A stretch of DNA of 64,000 bases. It comes from Limnohabitans sp. Jir72 (lineage in GTDB: Bacteria > Pseudomonadota > Gammaproteobacteria > Burkholderiales > Burkholderiaceae_C). The translations under genes and the position numbers were made by a program. The stretch spans positions 62,001 through 126,000 of the forward strand of contig NZ_NESC01000010.1 in the NCBI RefSeq assembly GCF_003063575.1, written 5' to 3'. Below are positions 36,104-44,681 of this stretch, in pieces (the stretch's first letter is position 1; each line of letters starts with the position of its first letter). The notes below the pieces were generated by a model. That model searched no databases. It was not told the origin of the DNA and saw nothing but the letters and a program-made list of their open reading frames with translations.

Positions 36104-37612
36104 TCATGGCGGGGCGGCCATGGGCAGGACCACGCGCACGCACAGGCCATGCGGGGGGGCGTCGTTCAGTGTCACCTGGCCCTCATGGCGTTCCACGATT
36201 TCTTGGACGATGGCCAGGCCCAGGCCGCAGCCGTTGCCTGCATCGGTGGCGCGCACAAAGCGCTCGAACACCCGGGCTTGATCGCCCGCCGGGATGCCGG
36301 GGCCGTTGTCGATGACTTCGAGCAAAGCCATGGGCCGGTTCAGGTTTTGCTGCGTCATGGGCGCGGGCAAGACGCGCACCGTGACCTGGCTGCCTGTGCC
36401 CGCGTAGTGCAGGGCGTTGTCGATCAGGTTGCTCAGCGCTTCGCGGATCAGCAATGCATTGGCGTGGACCCACACCGGCTGTGTGCTGTGCTCGTCCATG
36501 CCCAGATCGATCTGGGCTTTCAAGGCGCGTGGCACCCATTCGGCGGTCAGGGCCTGTGCCAGGCGCTGCAGGTCAAAGTGTTGGCGGTCTTGCGCCATGA
36601 CCGATTCGGGTTCGGCACGCGCCAAAGTCAGCAGTTGGTTGACCAGGTGGGCGCTGCGTGTGGCGCTGTCGTGCACGCGCTGCAGGCGGGCGCGCAGCTC
36701 GGGGTCGCTGGTCGATTGCAGCGCGATCTCGGTCTGGCTTTTCAGGCCCGCCAGCGGTGTGCGCAATTGGTGCGCCGCATCGCCAATGAAACGCTTTTGC
36801 GTGGCCACGGTGTTTTGCACTGCGGCCAGCAAGGTGTTGATGGCGGTGGCCAGCGACCACAGCTCGCGCGGGGCCGAGGCCAGTTGCAGCGGGGCCAAGT
36901 CGGTGGGGGCGCGGCCTTCGACTTGTTGGCGCAAACGCGCCAGCGGCGACAGGCCAGCACGGATGCCCAGCCACACGATCACCGTCATCAGCAGCACCAG
37001 GCAAGACATGGGCAGCAACATGTCCACCAAGATGCGTTGCGCCAGCTCTTCGCGGTTGGCGCTGCTGCGCGCCACCTGCACCAGCATGGTCTGTGGTGCC
37101 GCTGCGTCTTCGCCAAAGCGCAGGTACAAGGCCACCAGACGCAGAGGCTGGCCCGACGGCGCCTGTCGTGTGCTGCGCTCATGCATGGGCATGACGCCGT
37201 CGTAGAAATACGGCTGGTTCAACGCGGGTTCTGTGGGCGCATCGTCCTCGCCAGGCAAGACCGGCGCAGGCAAGGACTGGTTGCCCAAAATGAATTGCCC
37301 CGGTGGGGCGCTGACCATGTAGAGCAGTTTGTCGGCCGGGTCGGCCTCCAGCACGTCCTGTGCGGCACGCGGAAAGTCGATCAGCAGACCGTTGCCAATG
37401 GGCTTGAGCTGGCGCGCCAAGGAGCGGCTGGCTTGCAGCAAGCTGGCATCGATCGCTTGGTTGGCATAGCCCGCCGCGAATTTGTAGGTGGCCACGCCCC
37501 CGGCCATCCACAGCACCAGCTGCGGCACCAGCACCCACAGCAGCAACTGCCGCGCCAGCGAGACCCCGGCCTGGCCGGGTGGGGTAGCGGGCGCTCCACC
37601 TGCGTGTGTCAT
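36104..37612 (-). CDS. Sensor histidine kinase, TctE-like
   Basis: The 502-residue membrane kinase has an N-terminal helix (about 24-46), a periplasmic domain of about 140 residues of the two-component sensor N-terminal type, a second helix (about 195-218) and a HAMP region. It then has HisKA (FIGDAAHQLRTPLAGL) and the ATPase domain with NLIDNALHYA, DNGPGIP and GCGLGLAIV. It overlaps the response regulator by 4 bases. The ligand may be a sugar, given the divergent importer and downstream glk; TctE relatives usually sense carboxylates. Confidence 0.92.
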   Translation of the reverse strand: MTHAGGAPATPPGQAGVSLARQLLLWVLVPQLVLWMAGGVATYKFAAGYANQAIDASLLQASRSLARQLKPIGNGLLIDFPRAAQDVLEADPADKLLYMVSAPPGQFILGNQSLPAPVLPGEDDAPTEPALNQPYFYDGVMPMHERSTRQAPSGQPLRLVALYLRFGEDAAAPQTMLVQVARSSANREELAQRILVDMLLPMSCLVLLMTVIVWLGIRAGLSPLARLRQQVEGRAPTDLAPLQLASAPRELWSLATAINTLLAAVQNTVATQKRFIGDAAHQLRTPLAGLKSQTEIALQSTSDPELRARLQRVHDSATRSAHLVNQLLTLARAEPESVMAQDRQHFDLQRLAQALTAEWVPRALKAQIDLGMDEHSTQPVWVHANALLIREALSNLIDNALHYAGTGSQVTVRVLPAPMTQQNLNRPMALLEVIDNGPGIPAGDQARVFERFVRATDAGNGCGLGLAIVQEIVERHEGQVTLNDAPPHGLCVRVVLPMAAPP

Positions 37613-38280
37613 GGGCTCGTGGCTTCCATCAGGTAACCCAGGCCGCGCACGGTGCGGATGGCCAGCCCGGCGTCTTCCAGTTTGCGGCGCAGGCGGTGGA
37701 TGTAGACCTCGATCGAATTGCCGCCACCGACTTCGCCGCCATCGGCGTTCCAGGTTTGGGTGATCTGTTCTTTGGTGACCACTTTGTCACGCTGGCTGAC
37801 CAACAACTCCAGCAGCGTCCATTCGCGGCCACTCAGCTCCAGCGGCACGCCCGCGACCAAAGCGCGGTGTGAGGCGTGGTCCAGCAGCAGCCGACCAAAC
37901 AATGCTGAAACACTGCTGGGCTGGCTGCGCCGCAGCAAGGCCTGCAGCCGGGCCAGCAGTTCAGGAAAGTCAAAGGGTTTGGTCACGTAGTCGTCGGCCC
38001 CGGCTTGCAAGCCGGCCACGCGGTCGTCCAGCGCATCGCGTGCGGTCAGCAACAGCACGGGCAGTGCCGGTTGCGATTGGCGCACATGCTTGAGCACCGA
38101 CAGGCCGTCCAGCATGGGCAGGCCGATGTCGAGCACGGCAATGTCAAAGCGCTGCTTGTGCAGCAAATAGTCGGCCACGGCCCCGTTGGGCGCGTGCTCC
38201 ACCTCAAAACCGGCGCCGCCCAACTGGGTGGTCAGGGCATCGGCCAGCATCGCATCGTCTTCGGCAAGCAGCAGTTTCAT
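37609..38280 (-). CDS. OmpR-family response regulator, TctD-like
   Basis: The 223-residue protein has a receiver domain (acidic pocket EDD near residue 7, phosphoacceptor aspartate in VLDIGLPMLDG near residue 51, and a KPF lysine motif) and an OmpR-type winged helix (NSIEVYIHRLRRKLEDAGLAIRTVRGLGYLME). It is translationally coupled to the sensor kinase (ATGA overlap) and divergent from the sugar ABC operon, which is its likely target. Confidence 0.93.
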   Translation of the reverse strand: MKLLLAEDDAMLADALTTQLGGAGFEVEHAPNGAVADYLLHKQRFDIAVLDIGLPMLDGLSVLKHVRQSQPALPVLLLTARDALDDRVAGLQAGADDYVTKPFDFPELLARLQALLRRSQPSSVSALFGRLLLDHASHRALVAGVPLELSGREWTLLELLVSQRDKVVTKEQITQTWNADGGEVGGGNSIEVYIHRLRRKLEDAGLAIRTVRGLGYLMEATSP

Positions 38281-38335
38281 GTCCGAAGCTTAATGGATGG
38301 TTCAGCTTGTGGGCCTGTTTTTGGCGAATTTCGAT

Positions 38336-38366
38336 CTAGGGTTTAACCTAGTGTTAATAAATTAAC
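38336..38366. promoter_or_regulatory. Two dyads in the divergent promoter region of the sugar locus
   Basis: CTAGG-GTTTAA-CCTAG (38336-38351) and GTTAAT-AA-ATTAAC (38353-38366) lie side by side in an AT-rich 181-base gap between the response regulator and the substrate-binding protein gene. Further TTAAT steps follow at 38372-38380. Their position suits binding by the response regulator, which is inference. Confidence 0.45.
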
Positions 38367-38461
38367 AAAACATTAATATTAGACCGTCGAGGTCATGGAC
38401 AGGCTGTCTGTGACACCTCGCACACCCATCTTGGGCCGACGGCCCCCACCAGGAGACTCTC

Positions 38462-39715
38462 TTGAAAACTTTGAAAATGTTCCAGCGTTCGATCTTGGCC
38501 GCAGCCGCTGTGCTGACCGTGGCGGCCCATGCCGGTGAAGTGGAAGTGCTGCACTACTGGACCAGCGGTGGCGAGGCCAAATCGGCGGCCGCTCTGAAGG
38601 CCACCTTGCAAGGCAAGGGCCATACCTGGAAAGACTTTGCCGTGGCCGGTGGCGGCGGTGACAACGCCATGACCGTGCTCAAGTCGCGCGTGGTCTCGGG
38701 CAATGCCCCTGCTGCAGCGCAAATCAAAGGCCCCGCTTTGCAAGAGTGGGCCGCTGAAGGTGTGTTGGCCAACATCGACGATGTGGCCAAGGCCGAAAAG
38801 TGGGACAGCCTGCTGCCCCCGGTGGTGGCCAACGTCATGAAATACAAGGGCAACTACATCGCCGCCCCCGTGAACGTGCACCGTGTGAACTGGCTGTGGG
38901 CCAGCAACGCTGCGTTCAAAAAAGCCGGTGCCAAAGTGCCGACCAATTGGGATGAATTCTTTGTCGCTGCTGAAGCACTGAAAAAGGCCGGCATCATCCC
39001 CGTGGCCCACGGTGGACAGAACTGGCAAGACTTCACCACCTTCGAGAGCGTGGCGCTGGGCGTTGGCGGTGCCGACTTCTACAAAAAAGCGCTGGTGCAA
39101 CTGGACCAGTCCACCCTGACCGGCACCACCATGACCAAGGTGCTCGACACCTTCAAAAAGGTCAAGACCTACACCGACAAAAATGCGCCTGGCCGCGACT
39201 GGAACCTGGCCACCGCCATGGTCATCAAGGGCGAAGCCGGTATGCAGTTGATGGGTGACTGGGCCAAGGGTGAATTCGTGGCCGCTGGCAAAAAGCCCGG
39301 CGCTGACTTCTCTTGCGTGGCCGCTCCTGGCACCGCCAAGGCCTTCACCTTCAACGTGGACTCGTTTGCCATGTTCAAGCTGAAAAACGAAGACAACACC
39401 AAGGCCCAGAAAGACCTGGCCTCGGCCATCATGTCCACCGAGTTCCAGGAAGTCTTCAACCTGAACAAGGGCTCCATCCCGGTGCGTTTGAACATGAACT
39501 TGGCCAAGTTTGACGACTGCGCCAAGCTCAGCGCCAACGACTTCGTGGCCACGGCCAAGAACGGCGGCTTGGTGCCATCGGTCGCCCACGGCATGGCCAT
39601 TGGCTCGGCCACATCGGGCGCCATTCAAGACGCCGTCAGCCAGTTCTGGAACGACGACAAGATTAGCACGAAAGACGCTCAAGCCAAGATCGCTTCGGCC
39701 GCCAGGGTCAAGTGA
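38462..39715 (+). CDS. gtsA: Sugar (glucose-type) ABC transporter substrate-binding protein
   Basis: The 417-residue periplasmic protein has a cleavable signal peptide (MKTLKMFQRSILAAAAVLTVAAHA) and then GEVEVLHYWTSGGEAKSAAALKATLQGKGHTWKDFAVAGGGGDNAM, characteristic of the GtsA/glucose-mannose receptors of Pseudomonas and Burkholderiales. I keep TTG 38462 as the start because AGGAG lies 6 bases before it; the ATG at 38477 would be 21 bases from that site. It heads the operon gtsABCD and is followed by two strong hairpins. The symbol is by homology; binding of glucose specifically is likely, not shown. Confidence 0.9.
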   Translation: MKTLKMFQRSILAAAAVLTVAAHAGEVEVLHYWTSGGEAKSAAALKATLQGKGHTWKDFAVAGGGGDNAMTVLKSRVVSGNAPAAAQIKGPALQEWAAEGVLANIDDVAKAEKWDSLLPPVVANVMKYKGNYIAAPVNVHRVNWLWASNAAFKKAGAKVPTNWDEFFVAAEALKKAGIIPVAHGGQNWQDFTTFESVALGVGGADFYKKALVQLDQSTLTGTTMTKVLDTFKKVKTYTDKNAPGRDWNLATAMVIKGEAGMQLMGDWAKGEFVAAGKKPGADFSCVAAPGTAKAFTFNVDSFAMFKLKNEDNTKAQKDLASAIMSTEFQEVFNLNKGSIPVRLNMNLAKFDDCAKLSANDFVATAKNGGLVPSVAHGMAIGSATSGAIQDAVSQFWNDDKISTKDAQAKIASAARVK

Positions 39716-39745
39716 GTCTTTGAGCTGGCCATGCGGTCGGCTCGC

Positions 39746-39773
39746 ACAAGCCCAGCGGGCTTGTTGTTTCTTT
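39746..39773 (+). terminator. Mid-operon terminator-like hairpin after gtsA
   Basis: ACAAGCCC-AGC-GGGCTTGT is a perfect 8-bp stem with a 3-base loop followed by TGTTTCTTT. It should cause partial termination and protect the gtsA message from 3' decay, so the receptor is made in excess over the permeases. Confidence 0.7.
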
Positions 39774-39779
39774 AGCCAC

Positions 39780-39808
39780 CGGGCTGCAGGTCACGAGCTT
39801 GCAGCCCG
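39780..39808 (+). other. Second hairpin between gtsA and gtsB
   Basis: CGGGCTGCA and TGCAGCCCG form a 9-bp stem around an 11-base loop, 25 bases before the gtsB start codon. It has no T run and looks like an mRNA-stabilising structure. Confidence 0.55.
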
Positions 39809-39832
39809 CGCTGGCCCCCGATTGGATCACCC

Positions 39833-40711
39833 ATGTCTTCATCCTCCCCTCAGCAAGCCGCGTGGCTGCCCAAGCTGGTCATTGCGCCCAGCTTTGTACT
39901 CTCGCTGCTGTTCATCTATGGCCTGATGGCCTGGAACGGTTACCTGTCCGTATCCGCCTCACGCCTGCTGCCCAACTACGAATTTGTGGGCTTGCAGCAC
40001 TACAGCGCTTTGCTGGACAGCGACCGCTTTCGCGTGGCCATGACCAACATGGCGGTGTTTGGCTTTTGCTTCATCGGCGGCGCGATGGCGCTGGGCGTTT
40101 TGCTGGCCATCTTGCTGGACCAAAAGGTGCGCGGTGAGGGCGTGTTGCGCACCATTTACCTGTACCCCATGGCGATCTCGTTCATCGTCACAGGCACCGC
40201 CTGGAAGTGGATTTTGAACCCCGGTCTGGGCTTGCAGCACCTGATGCACAGCTGGGGCTATACGGATTTTCAGTTCGAGTGGCTGGTCGATCAGGACATG
40301 GCCATTTACTGTGTGGTCATTGCAGGCGTGTGGCAAAGCGCGGGCTTTGTCATGGCGCTGTTTCTGGCCGCACTGCGCGGCATCGACGACTCGATCATCA
40401 AGGCCGCCCAAGTGGACGGCGCGAGTTTGCCGCGCATTTACTGGCGCATCATTTTGCCCAGCTTGGGGCCGGTGTTTTTCAGCACGCTGATGGTGGTCTC
40501 GCACCTGGCGATCAAGAGCTTTGACCTGGTCATGGCGCTGACTGCAGGAGGCCCCGGTTACGCCACGGATTTGCCCGCCACTTTCATGTACGCCACCGCC
40601 TTCACACGCGGGCAGATCGGCGTGGGCGCGGCCAGTGCCACCGTGATGCTGGCCACCGTGGCGGCGATTGTGGTGCCCTACCTTTATTCTGAATTGCGGA
40701 GCAAGCGATGA
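39833..40711 (+). CDS. gtsB: Sugar ABC transporter permease 1
   Basis: The 292-residue inner-membrane protein has six membrane segments and the binding-protein-dependent permease loop AAQVDGASLPRIYWRIILPSLGP (EAA motif) that contacts the ATPase. It matches the MalF/UgpA class of carbohydrate importers. Its end overlaps the next permease by 4 bases (ATGA), and two hairpins separate it from the substrate-binding gene. Confidence 0.92.
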   Translation: MSSSSPQQAAWLPKLVIAPSFVLSLLFIYGLMAWNGYLSVSASRLLPNYEFVGLQHYSALLDSDRFRVAMTNMAVFGFCFIGGAMALGVLLAILLDQKVRGEGVLRTIYLYPMAISFIVTGTAWKWILNPGLGLQHLMHSWGYTDFQFEWLVDQDMAIYCVVIAGVWQSAGFVMALFLAALRGIDDSIIKAAQVDGASLPRIYWRIILPSLGPVFFSTLMVVSHLAIKSFDLVMALTAGGPGYATDLPATFMYATAFTRGQIGVGAASATVMLATVAAIVVPYLYSELRSKR

Positions 40712-41577
40712 ACCCCGCGAAGCCTTTTTCTCTTTATTTTCATCGCCTGATCCTGTGGACCATGCTGCTGCTGTTTGCGGCCTGGTTTTTGGTGCCGCTG
40801 TATGTGATGCTGACCACCTCGCTCAAAGACGCCGAGCAACTGCGCGCAGGCAACCTGCTGAGCCTGCCCACCGCGCCCACGCTGGACGCGTGGTTCAAGG
40901 CCTGGGACACCGCCTGCACCGGTGTGCAGTGCGAGGGCCTCAAGCCTTATTTCTGGAACTCGATGGTGATGGTGGTGCCTGCGGTGTTGCTGTCCACCCT
41001 GATCGGATCGCTCAACGGTTATGTGCTCTCCAAATGGAAGTTTCGAGGCAGCGAGACGCTGTTTGCCTTCATGCTGTTTGGCGTGTTCATGCCCATGCAG
41101 GTGGTGCTGCTGCCCATGAGCCAGGTGCTCGGCTGGCTGGGCGTGGCTAGCTCGGTGTGGGGCTTGATGCTGGTGCACGTCGTGGCGGGTATTCCGTCCA
41201 CCACATTGTTCTTTCGGAACTACTACATCGGCTTGCCAGACGAGTTGATCAAAGCGGCTCAGCTCGATGGTGCGGGTTTTTGGATGATCTTTCGCCGCAT
41301 CGTGTTGCCGTTGTCGTTGCCCATCTTGGTGGTCACGCTGATTTGGCAGTTCACCAACATCTGGAACGACTTTTTGTACGGCGTGGTGTTCTCGGGCGCT
41401 GACAGCAAGCCGATCACCGTGGGCCTGAACAACCTGGCCAACACATCGAGCGCCGTCAAGGAATACAACGTCGACATGGCTGCGGCCTTGATCGCGGCAT
41501 TGCCCACCCTGTTTGTGTACGTGGTGGCTGGTAAATATTTTGTGCGCGGCCTCACCGCTGGCGCCGTCAAGGGCTAA
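40708..41577 (+). CDS. gtsC: Sugar ABC transporter permease 2
   Basis: The 289-residue protein is of the MalG/UgpE class, with six membrane segments and the EAA loop IKAAQLDGAGFWMIFRRIVLPLSLPILV. It forms the heterodimeric channel with the preceding permease, to which it is coupled by a 4-base overlap. The ATPase gene follows after 12 bases. Confidence 0.92.
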   Translation: MNPAKPFSLYFHRLILWTMLLLFAAWFLVPLYVMLTTSLKDAEQLRAGNLLSLPTAPTLDAWFKAWDTACTGVQCEGLKPYFWNSMVMVVPAVLLSTLIGSLNGYVLSKWKFRGSETLFAFMLFGVFMPMQVVLLPMSQVLGWLGVASSVWGLMLVHVVAGIPSTTLFFRNYYIGLPDELIKAAQLDGAGFWMIFRRIVLPLSLPILVVTLIWQFTNIWNDFLYGVVFSGADSKPITVGLNNLANTSSAVKEYNVDMAAALIAALPTLFVYVVAGKYFVRGLTAGAVKG

Positions 41578-41589
41578 AGGAAAAACATC

Positions 41590-42657
41590 ATGGGCGCACT
41601 CGCCATTCGCAACATCCACAAGACCTACAACGAGACGGTCCACATCTTGAAGGGCATCGATCTGGAGATCGAGGCCGGTGAATTTTTGATTTTGGTGGGG
41701 CCTTCTGGCTGTGGCAAATCGACGCTGTTGTCGATGATCGCGGGACTGGACCACCCCACCAGCGGCGCCATCCACATTGGCGAGCGCGAGGTGACCCACC
41801 TGCCCAGCAAGGACCGCGACATCGCCATGGTGTTCCAGAGCTACGCGCTCTACCCCAACATGACCGTGGCGCAAAACATCGCCTTTGGTCTGGAGATCCG
41901 CAAAGTGCCCAAGGCCGAGCGCAAGGCCGCCGTGGACCGCGTGTCGGCCATGCTGCAAATTGGCCACCTGCTGGACCGCAAGCCGGGCCAGCTGTCGGGC
42001 GGGCAGCGTCAGCGCGTGGCCATGGGCCGTGCTCTGGCGCGTGACCCCAAGCTGTTTTTGTTTGACGAGCCGCTGTCCAACCTCGACGCCAAGCTGCGCG
42101 TGGAAATGCGCGCCGAGATCAAGCTCTTGCACCAGCGCACAAAAACCACCACGGTCTACGTGACGCACGACCAGGTCGAGGCCATGACGCTGGGCGACCG
42201 CATTGCCGTGATGAAAGACGGCTGGGTGCAACAGTTCGGCACGCCTGCGCAGATTTACAACCACCCGGCCAACCGCTTTGTGGCCGAGTTCATCGGGTCG
42301 CCCGCTATGAACATGGTGGATGCGCAGAGGACTGGCCAGGCTTTGATGGCCCATGGCGTGGAGCTGCCCATCACCGATGCGCAACGCGCCGCCGTGCAAG
42401 CGCACGGCAGCGCAGATCTGGTTTATGGCCTGCGCCCTGAAAGCATCAGCTTTGCCAACCAAGGCCTGCCCGGCAAGCTCAGCATGATCGAGCCCACCGG
42501 CCCTGAAACCTATGCCACGGTGGACACCGCCGCAGGTAAGCTCACAGCCCGTGTGCCTGGCGTGTTGCAAGCCGCAGTGGGCGATGCGGTGCACCTGCAA
42601 TGGCAAGCCGATCAGTCGCACCTGTTTGACCGCGCCAGCGGCGTGCGCGTGGGGTGA
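41590..42657 (+). CDS. gtsD: Sugar ABC transporter ATP-binding protein
   Basis: The 355-residue ATPase has Walker A GPSGCGKST, the signature LSGGQRQRVAMGRAL, Walker B LFLFDEPLSNLD, and the C-terminal regulatory (TOBE/MalK-type) domain of the MsmK/UgpC class. It energises the gtsBC channel. It is the last gene of the operon and converges with a LysR gene 34 bases on. The C-terminus is slightly shorter than in MalK. Confidence 0.93.
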   Translation: MGALAIRNIHKTYNETVHILKGIDLEIEAGEFLILVGPSGCGKSTLLSMIAGLDHPTSGAIHIGEREVTHLPSKDRDIAMVFQSYALYPNMTVAQNIAFGLEIRKVPKAERKAAVDRVSAMLQIGHLLDRKPGQLSGGQRQRVAMGRALARDPKLFLFDEPLSNLDAKLRVEMRAEIKLLHQRTKTTTVYVTHDQVEAMTLGDRIAVMKDGWVQQFGTPAQIYNHPANRFVAEFIGSPAMNMVDAQRTGQALMAHGVELPITDAQRAAVQAHGSADLVYGLRPESISFANQGLPGKLSMIEPTGPETYATVDTAAGKLTARVPGVLQAAVGDAVHLQWQADQSHLFDRASGVRVG

Positions 42658-42691
42658 TGCAGGGCGCGGGTTTTGTGCCCGGTCTTTGACC

Positions 42692-43579
42692 TCAGGCCCG
42701 GTCGCGCATCACCCGGTCCATCAGCGCCCGCACTTTGGGCAAAAAGGGCGCTTCGCTGCGCCCTTCAATCGTCACCAGGCCAAAGCGGGCTTGGGCGTTC
42801 AGCGCGGGCGTGACTGGCAGCTCCACCAGGTCGGGCGCTGATTCGCGGATCGCCAACACGATGGCATCGCTGTGGCGCACCACATCCAGCAAGCTTGAAA
42901 TTTCTTCGCAGCGCAGGTTCACCATGTTGTCGGGGTGAGCGCGTGGCCCAAAGCGCTCCATCAGGATGCGCGCCACCTCGTCGCTCAAGGGGGTGGATGC
43001 AATCGGGTAGTCCAGCAGCATCTCGAAGGGCACGCTGCGTTTTTTGGCCAGCGGGTGTTGCTTGCGGCACATGAAGGTGCCTTTCATTTCCTGCAACGCT
43101 TGTACTTTGAGGTCAGTGGCCGGTTGCAGCGAACGGATGTCCAGGATCAGCGCATCCAGCTGGCGGTCGCGCAGGGCTTGCACCAGTAAGGCCGTGCTGC
43201 CACGCGAGATGTCGATGTGCGCCTGTGGATGCTCTTTGGCCATCAGCATCAAGAGTGGCGTCACCAGCATGGCTCCAGGACCCGAGCCCATGCCCACGCG
43301 GAACTGGCCGATCTCGCCTTTTTGCAATTGCAGGCTGGTCATGCGCAGCTCGTTGGCCTCGTCCACCAGCACGCGGGCGCGCCGCACGATGTGTTGGCCA
43401 AACGGCGTCAGCTCGTTCTTACGGCCGATGCGGTCGAACAGGGCTTGGCCCAGTTCGTCTTCCAGCGCCTTGATGCTGCGGCTGAGCGCCGGTTGCGTCA
43501 GGTGCAGCTTGAGGGCCGACTGGCTGAAAGAGCCGCTGTTGGCCAGCTCGATCAGGTGCTTGAGTTGAACCAAGGTCAT
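42692..43579 (-). CDS. LysR-family transcriptional regulator
   Basis: The 295-residue protein has the LysR winged helix (LKHLIELANSGSFSQSALKLHLTQPALSRSIKALEDELG) and a C-terminal effector domain with GMGSGPGAMLVTPLLMLMAKEHPQAHIDIS. The ATG at 43579 is preceded by GGAG at 5-base spacing, which rules out the ORF-track GTG at 43585. It is divergent from the Bug receptor gene and is its likely regulator; the effector is unknown, perhaps the substrate of the amidohydrolase. Confidence 0.9.
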   Translation of the reverse strand: MTLVQLKHLIELANSGSFSQSALKLHLTQPALSRSIKALEDELGQALFDRIGRKNELTPFGQHIVRRARVLVDEANELRMTSLQLQKGEIGQFRVGMGSGPGAMLVTPLLMLMAKEHPQAHIDISRGSTALLVQALRDRQLDALILDIRSLQPATDLKVQALQEMKGTFMCRKQHPLAKKRSVPFEMLLDYPIASTPLSDEVARILMERFGPRAHPDNMVNLRCEEISSLLDVVRHSDAIVLAIRESAPDLVELPVTPALNAQARFGLVTIEGRSEAPFLPKVRALMDRVMRDRA

Positions 43580-43613
43580 GGGCACTCCAATTCATAACTG
43601 AAAATCATGCTAT

Positions 43614-43643
43614 TTGTCATAAAAATGCATTGGACATTATAAG
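43614..43643 (+). promoter_or_regulatory. Sigma-70-type promoter for the Bug receptor gene
   Basis: TTGTCA and TATAAG are separated by 18 bp, ending 50 bases before the Bug start codon in the AT-rich divergent region. TCATAA occurs twice, 25 bp apart (43592 and 43617), overlapping the -35 side, and may be part of the LysR site. Confidence 0.5.
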
Positions 43644-43693
43644 AATGGCTTTTTACGATGGCCCCACACAACTACTTTTGATGGAGTCGAGAC

Positions 43694-44680
43694 ATGAGCA
43701 AAACCCTTCGTCGCGCAGTCGCCTTGCTGAGCAGCCTGCTGCTGGCCAGCGCCGTGAGCGCCCAAACTTACCCCAGCAAAGCCGTCACCTTGTTGGTGCC
43801 TTACCCCGCAGGCGGCATCTCCGACGTGATCGCCCGCACGGTGAACAACACCTTGTCCAAGCAGCTGGGCCAGCCCGTGATCGTGGACAACCTGGGCGGC
43901 GCCAGCGGTTCGATCGCGGCGCAAAAAGTGCTGAACGCGCCCGCCGATGGCCAGATCATTTTCCAGGGCTCGCCCAACGAGTTGATCCTGGCACCTTTGG
44001 CCATCTCGGCCGTCAAGTTCAAGAGCGAAGACTTCCGTCTGGTGCAAATGATCGCCACCGCGCAGATCGGCTTTTTGGCCCGCAAGGACTTGCCTGTGCG
44101 CACCGTGGACGAGTTTTTGGAATATGCCCGCAAAGAGGCTGCACTAGGCCGCCCCATCACCTATGCCAGCGTGGGCCCGGGCTCGTTCTACCACTTGCTG
44201 GGTGAGCACCTGTCCAAGATCACCAACATCCCGATGATCCATGTGCCCTACAAAGGCGCGGCGCCTGCTAACCAGGATTTGCTGGGTGGTCAGGTGGACA
44301 TCTTCCTGGCACCGTTTGGCAAGGCTTATGACGAACTGCAAAAGCAGGGCAAGCTCAAAGTGCTGGCCATGCTCAACAGCGAACGCCTGGACTCGGTCAA
44401 GGATTACCCCGCCATCACCGAAAGCAAGTCACTCAAGAACTTCACTTTCAACATTTGGACCGGCTACTTCGTCAAGAAGGACACGCCCGAGCCGATCGTG
44501 CAGGTCATCCACAAAGCCATCACCGATGCGCTGAACGACCCGGCCGTGCACGCCGGTCTGGAAGCCAACAGCCAGCTGGTGGCCAAGCCCTTGTCGCTGC
44601 AAGCCGTGGGCAAAGCCTATGCCGATGGCACGGCGCAGTTCCGCGCGATTGCCAAGTCCATCAACCTGCAGCCTCAGTGA
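43694..44680 (+). CDS. Bug/TctC-family periplasmic solute receptor
   Basis: The 328-residue protein has a signal peptide ending in SAVSAQ and the Bug-family start TYPSKAVTLLVPYPAGGISDVIARTVNNTLSKQLGQPVIVDNLGGASGSIAAQKV, which includes the carboxylate-binding loops. Bug proteins capture organic acids and amides and are greatly expanded in Burkholderiales, often without a cognate TctAB permease, as here. It is preceded by GGAG and is separated by one base from the M20 amidohydrolase gene, so ligand and enzyme substrate are probably related (for example an N-acyl amino acid). Confidence 0.92.
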   Translation: MSKTLRRAVALLSSLLLASAVSAQTYPSKAVTLLVPYPAGGISDVIARTVNNTLSKQLGQPVIVDNLGGASGSIAAQKVLNAPADGQIIFQGSPNELILAPLAISAVKFKSEDFRLVQMIATAQIGFLARKDLPVRTVDEFLEYARKEAALGRPITYASVGPGSFYHLLGEHLSKITNIPMIHVPYKGAAPANQDLLGGQVDIFLAPFGKAYDELQKQGKLKVLAMLNSERLDSVKDYPAITESKSLKNFTFNIWTGYFVKKDTPEPIVQVIHKAITDALNDPAVHAGLEANSQLVAKPLSLQAVGKAYADGTAQFRAIAKSINLQPQ

Positions 44681-44681
44681 C

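Noticed and set aside
36089-37636. 515-residue plus-strand ORF over the sensor kinase gene
   Set aside because: The opposite strand encodes all histidine-kinase boxes. The plus frame is Gln/Arg/His-rich noise.
40684-42621. 645-residue ORF on the minus strand
   Set aside because: It lies antisense to the gtsC permease and gtsD ATPase genes, which have clear family motifs. The antisense translation is His/Gln/Arg-rich with no domain, as expected for a shadow frame in high-GC DNA.
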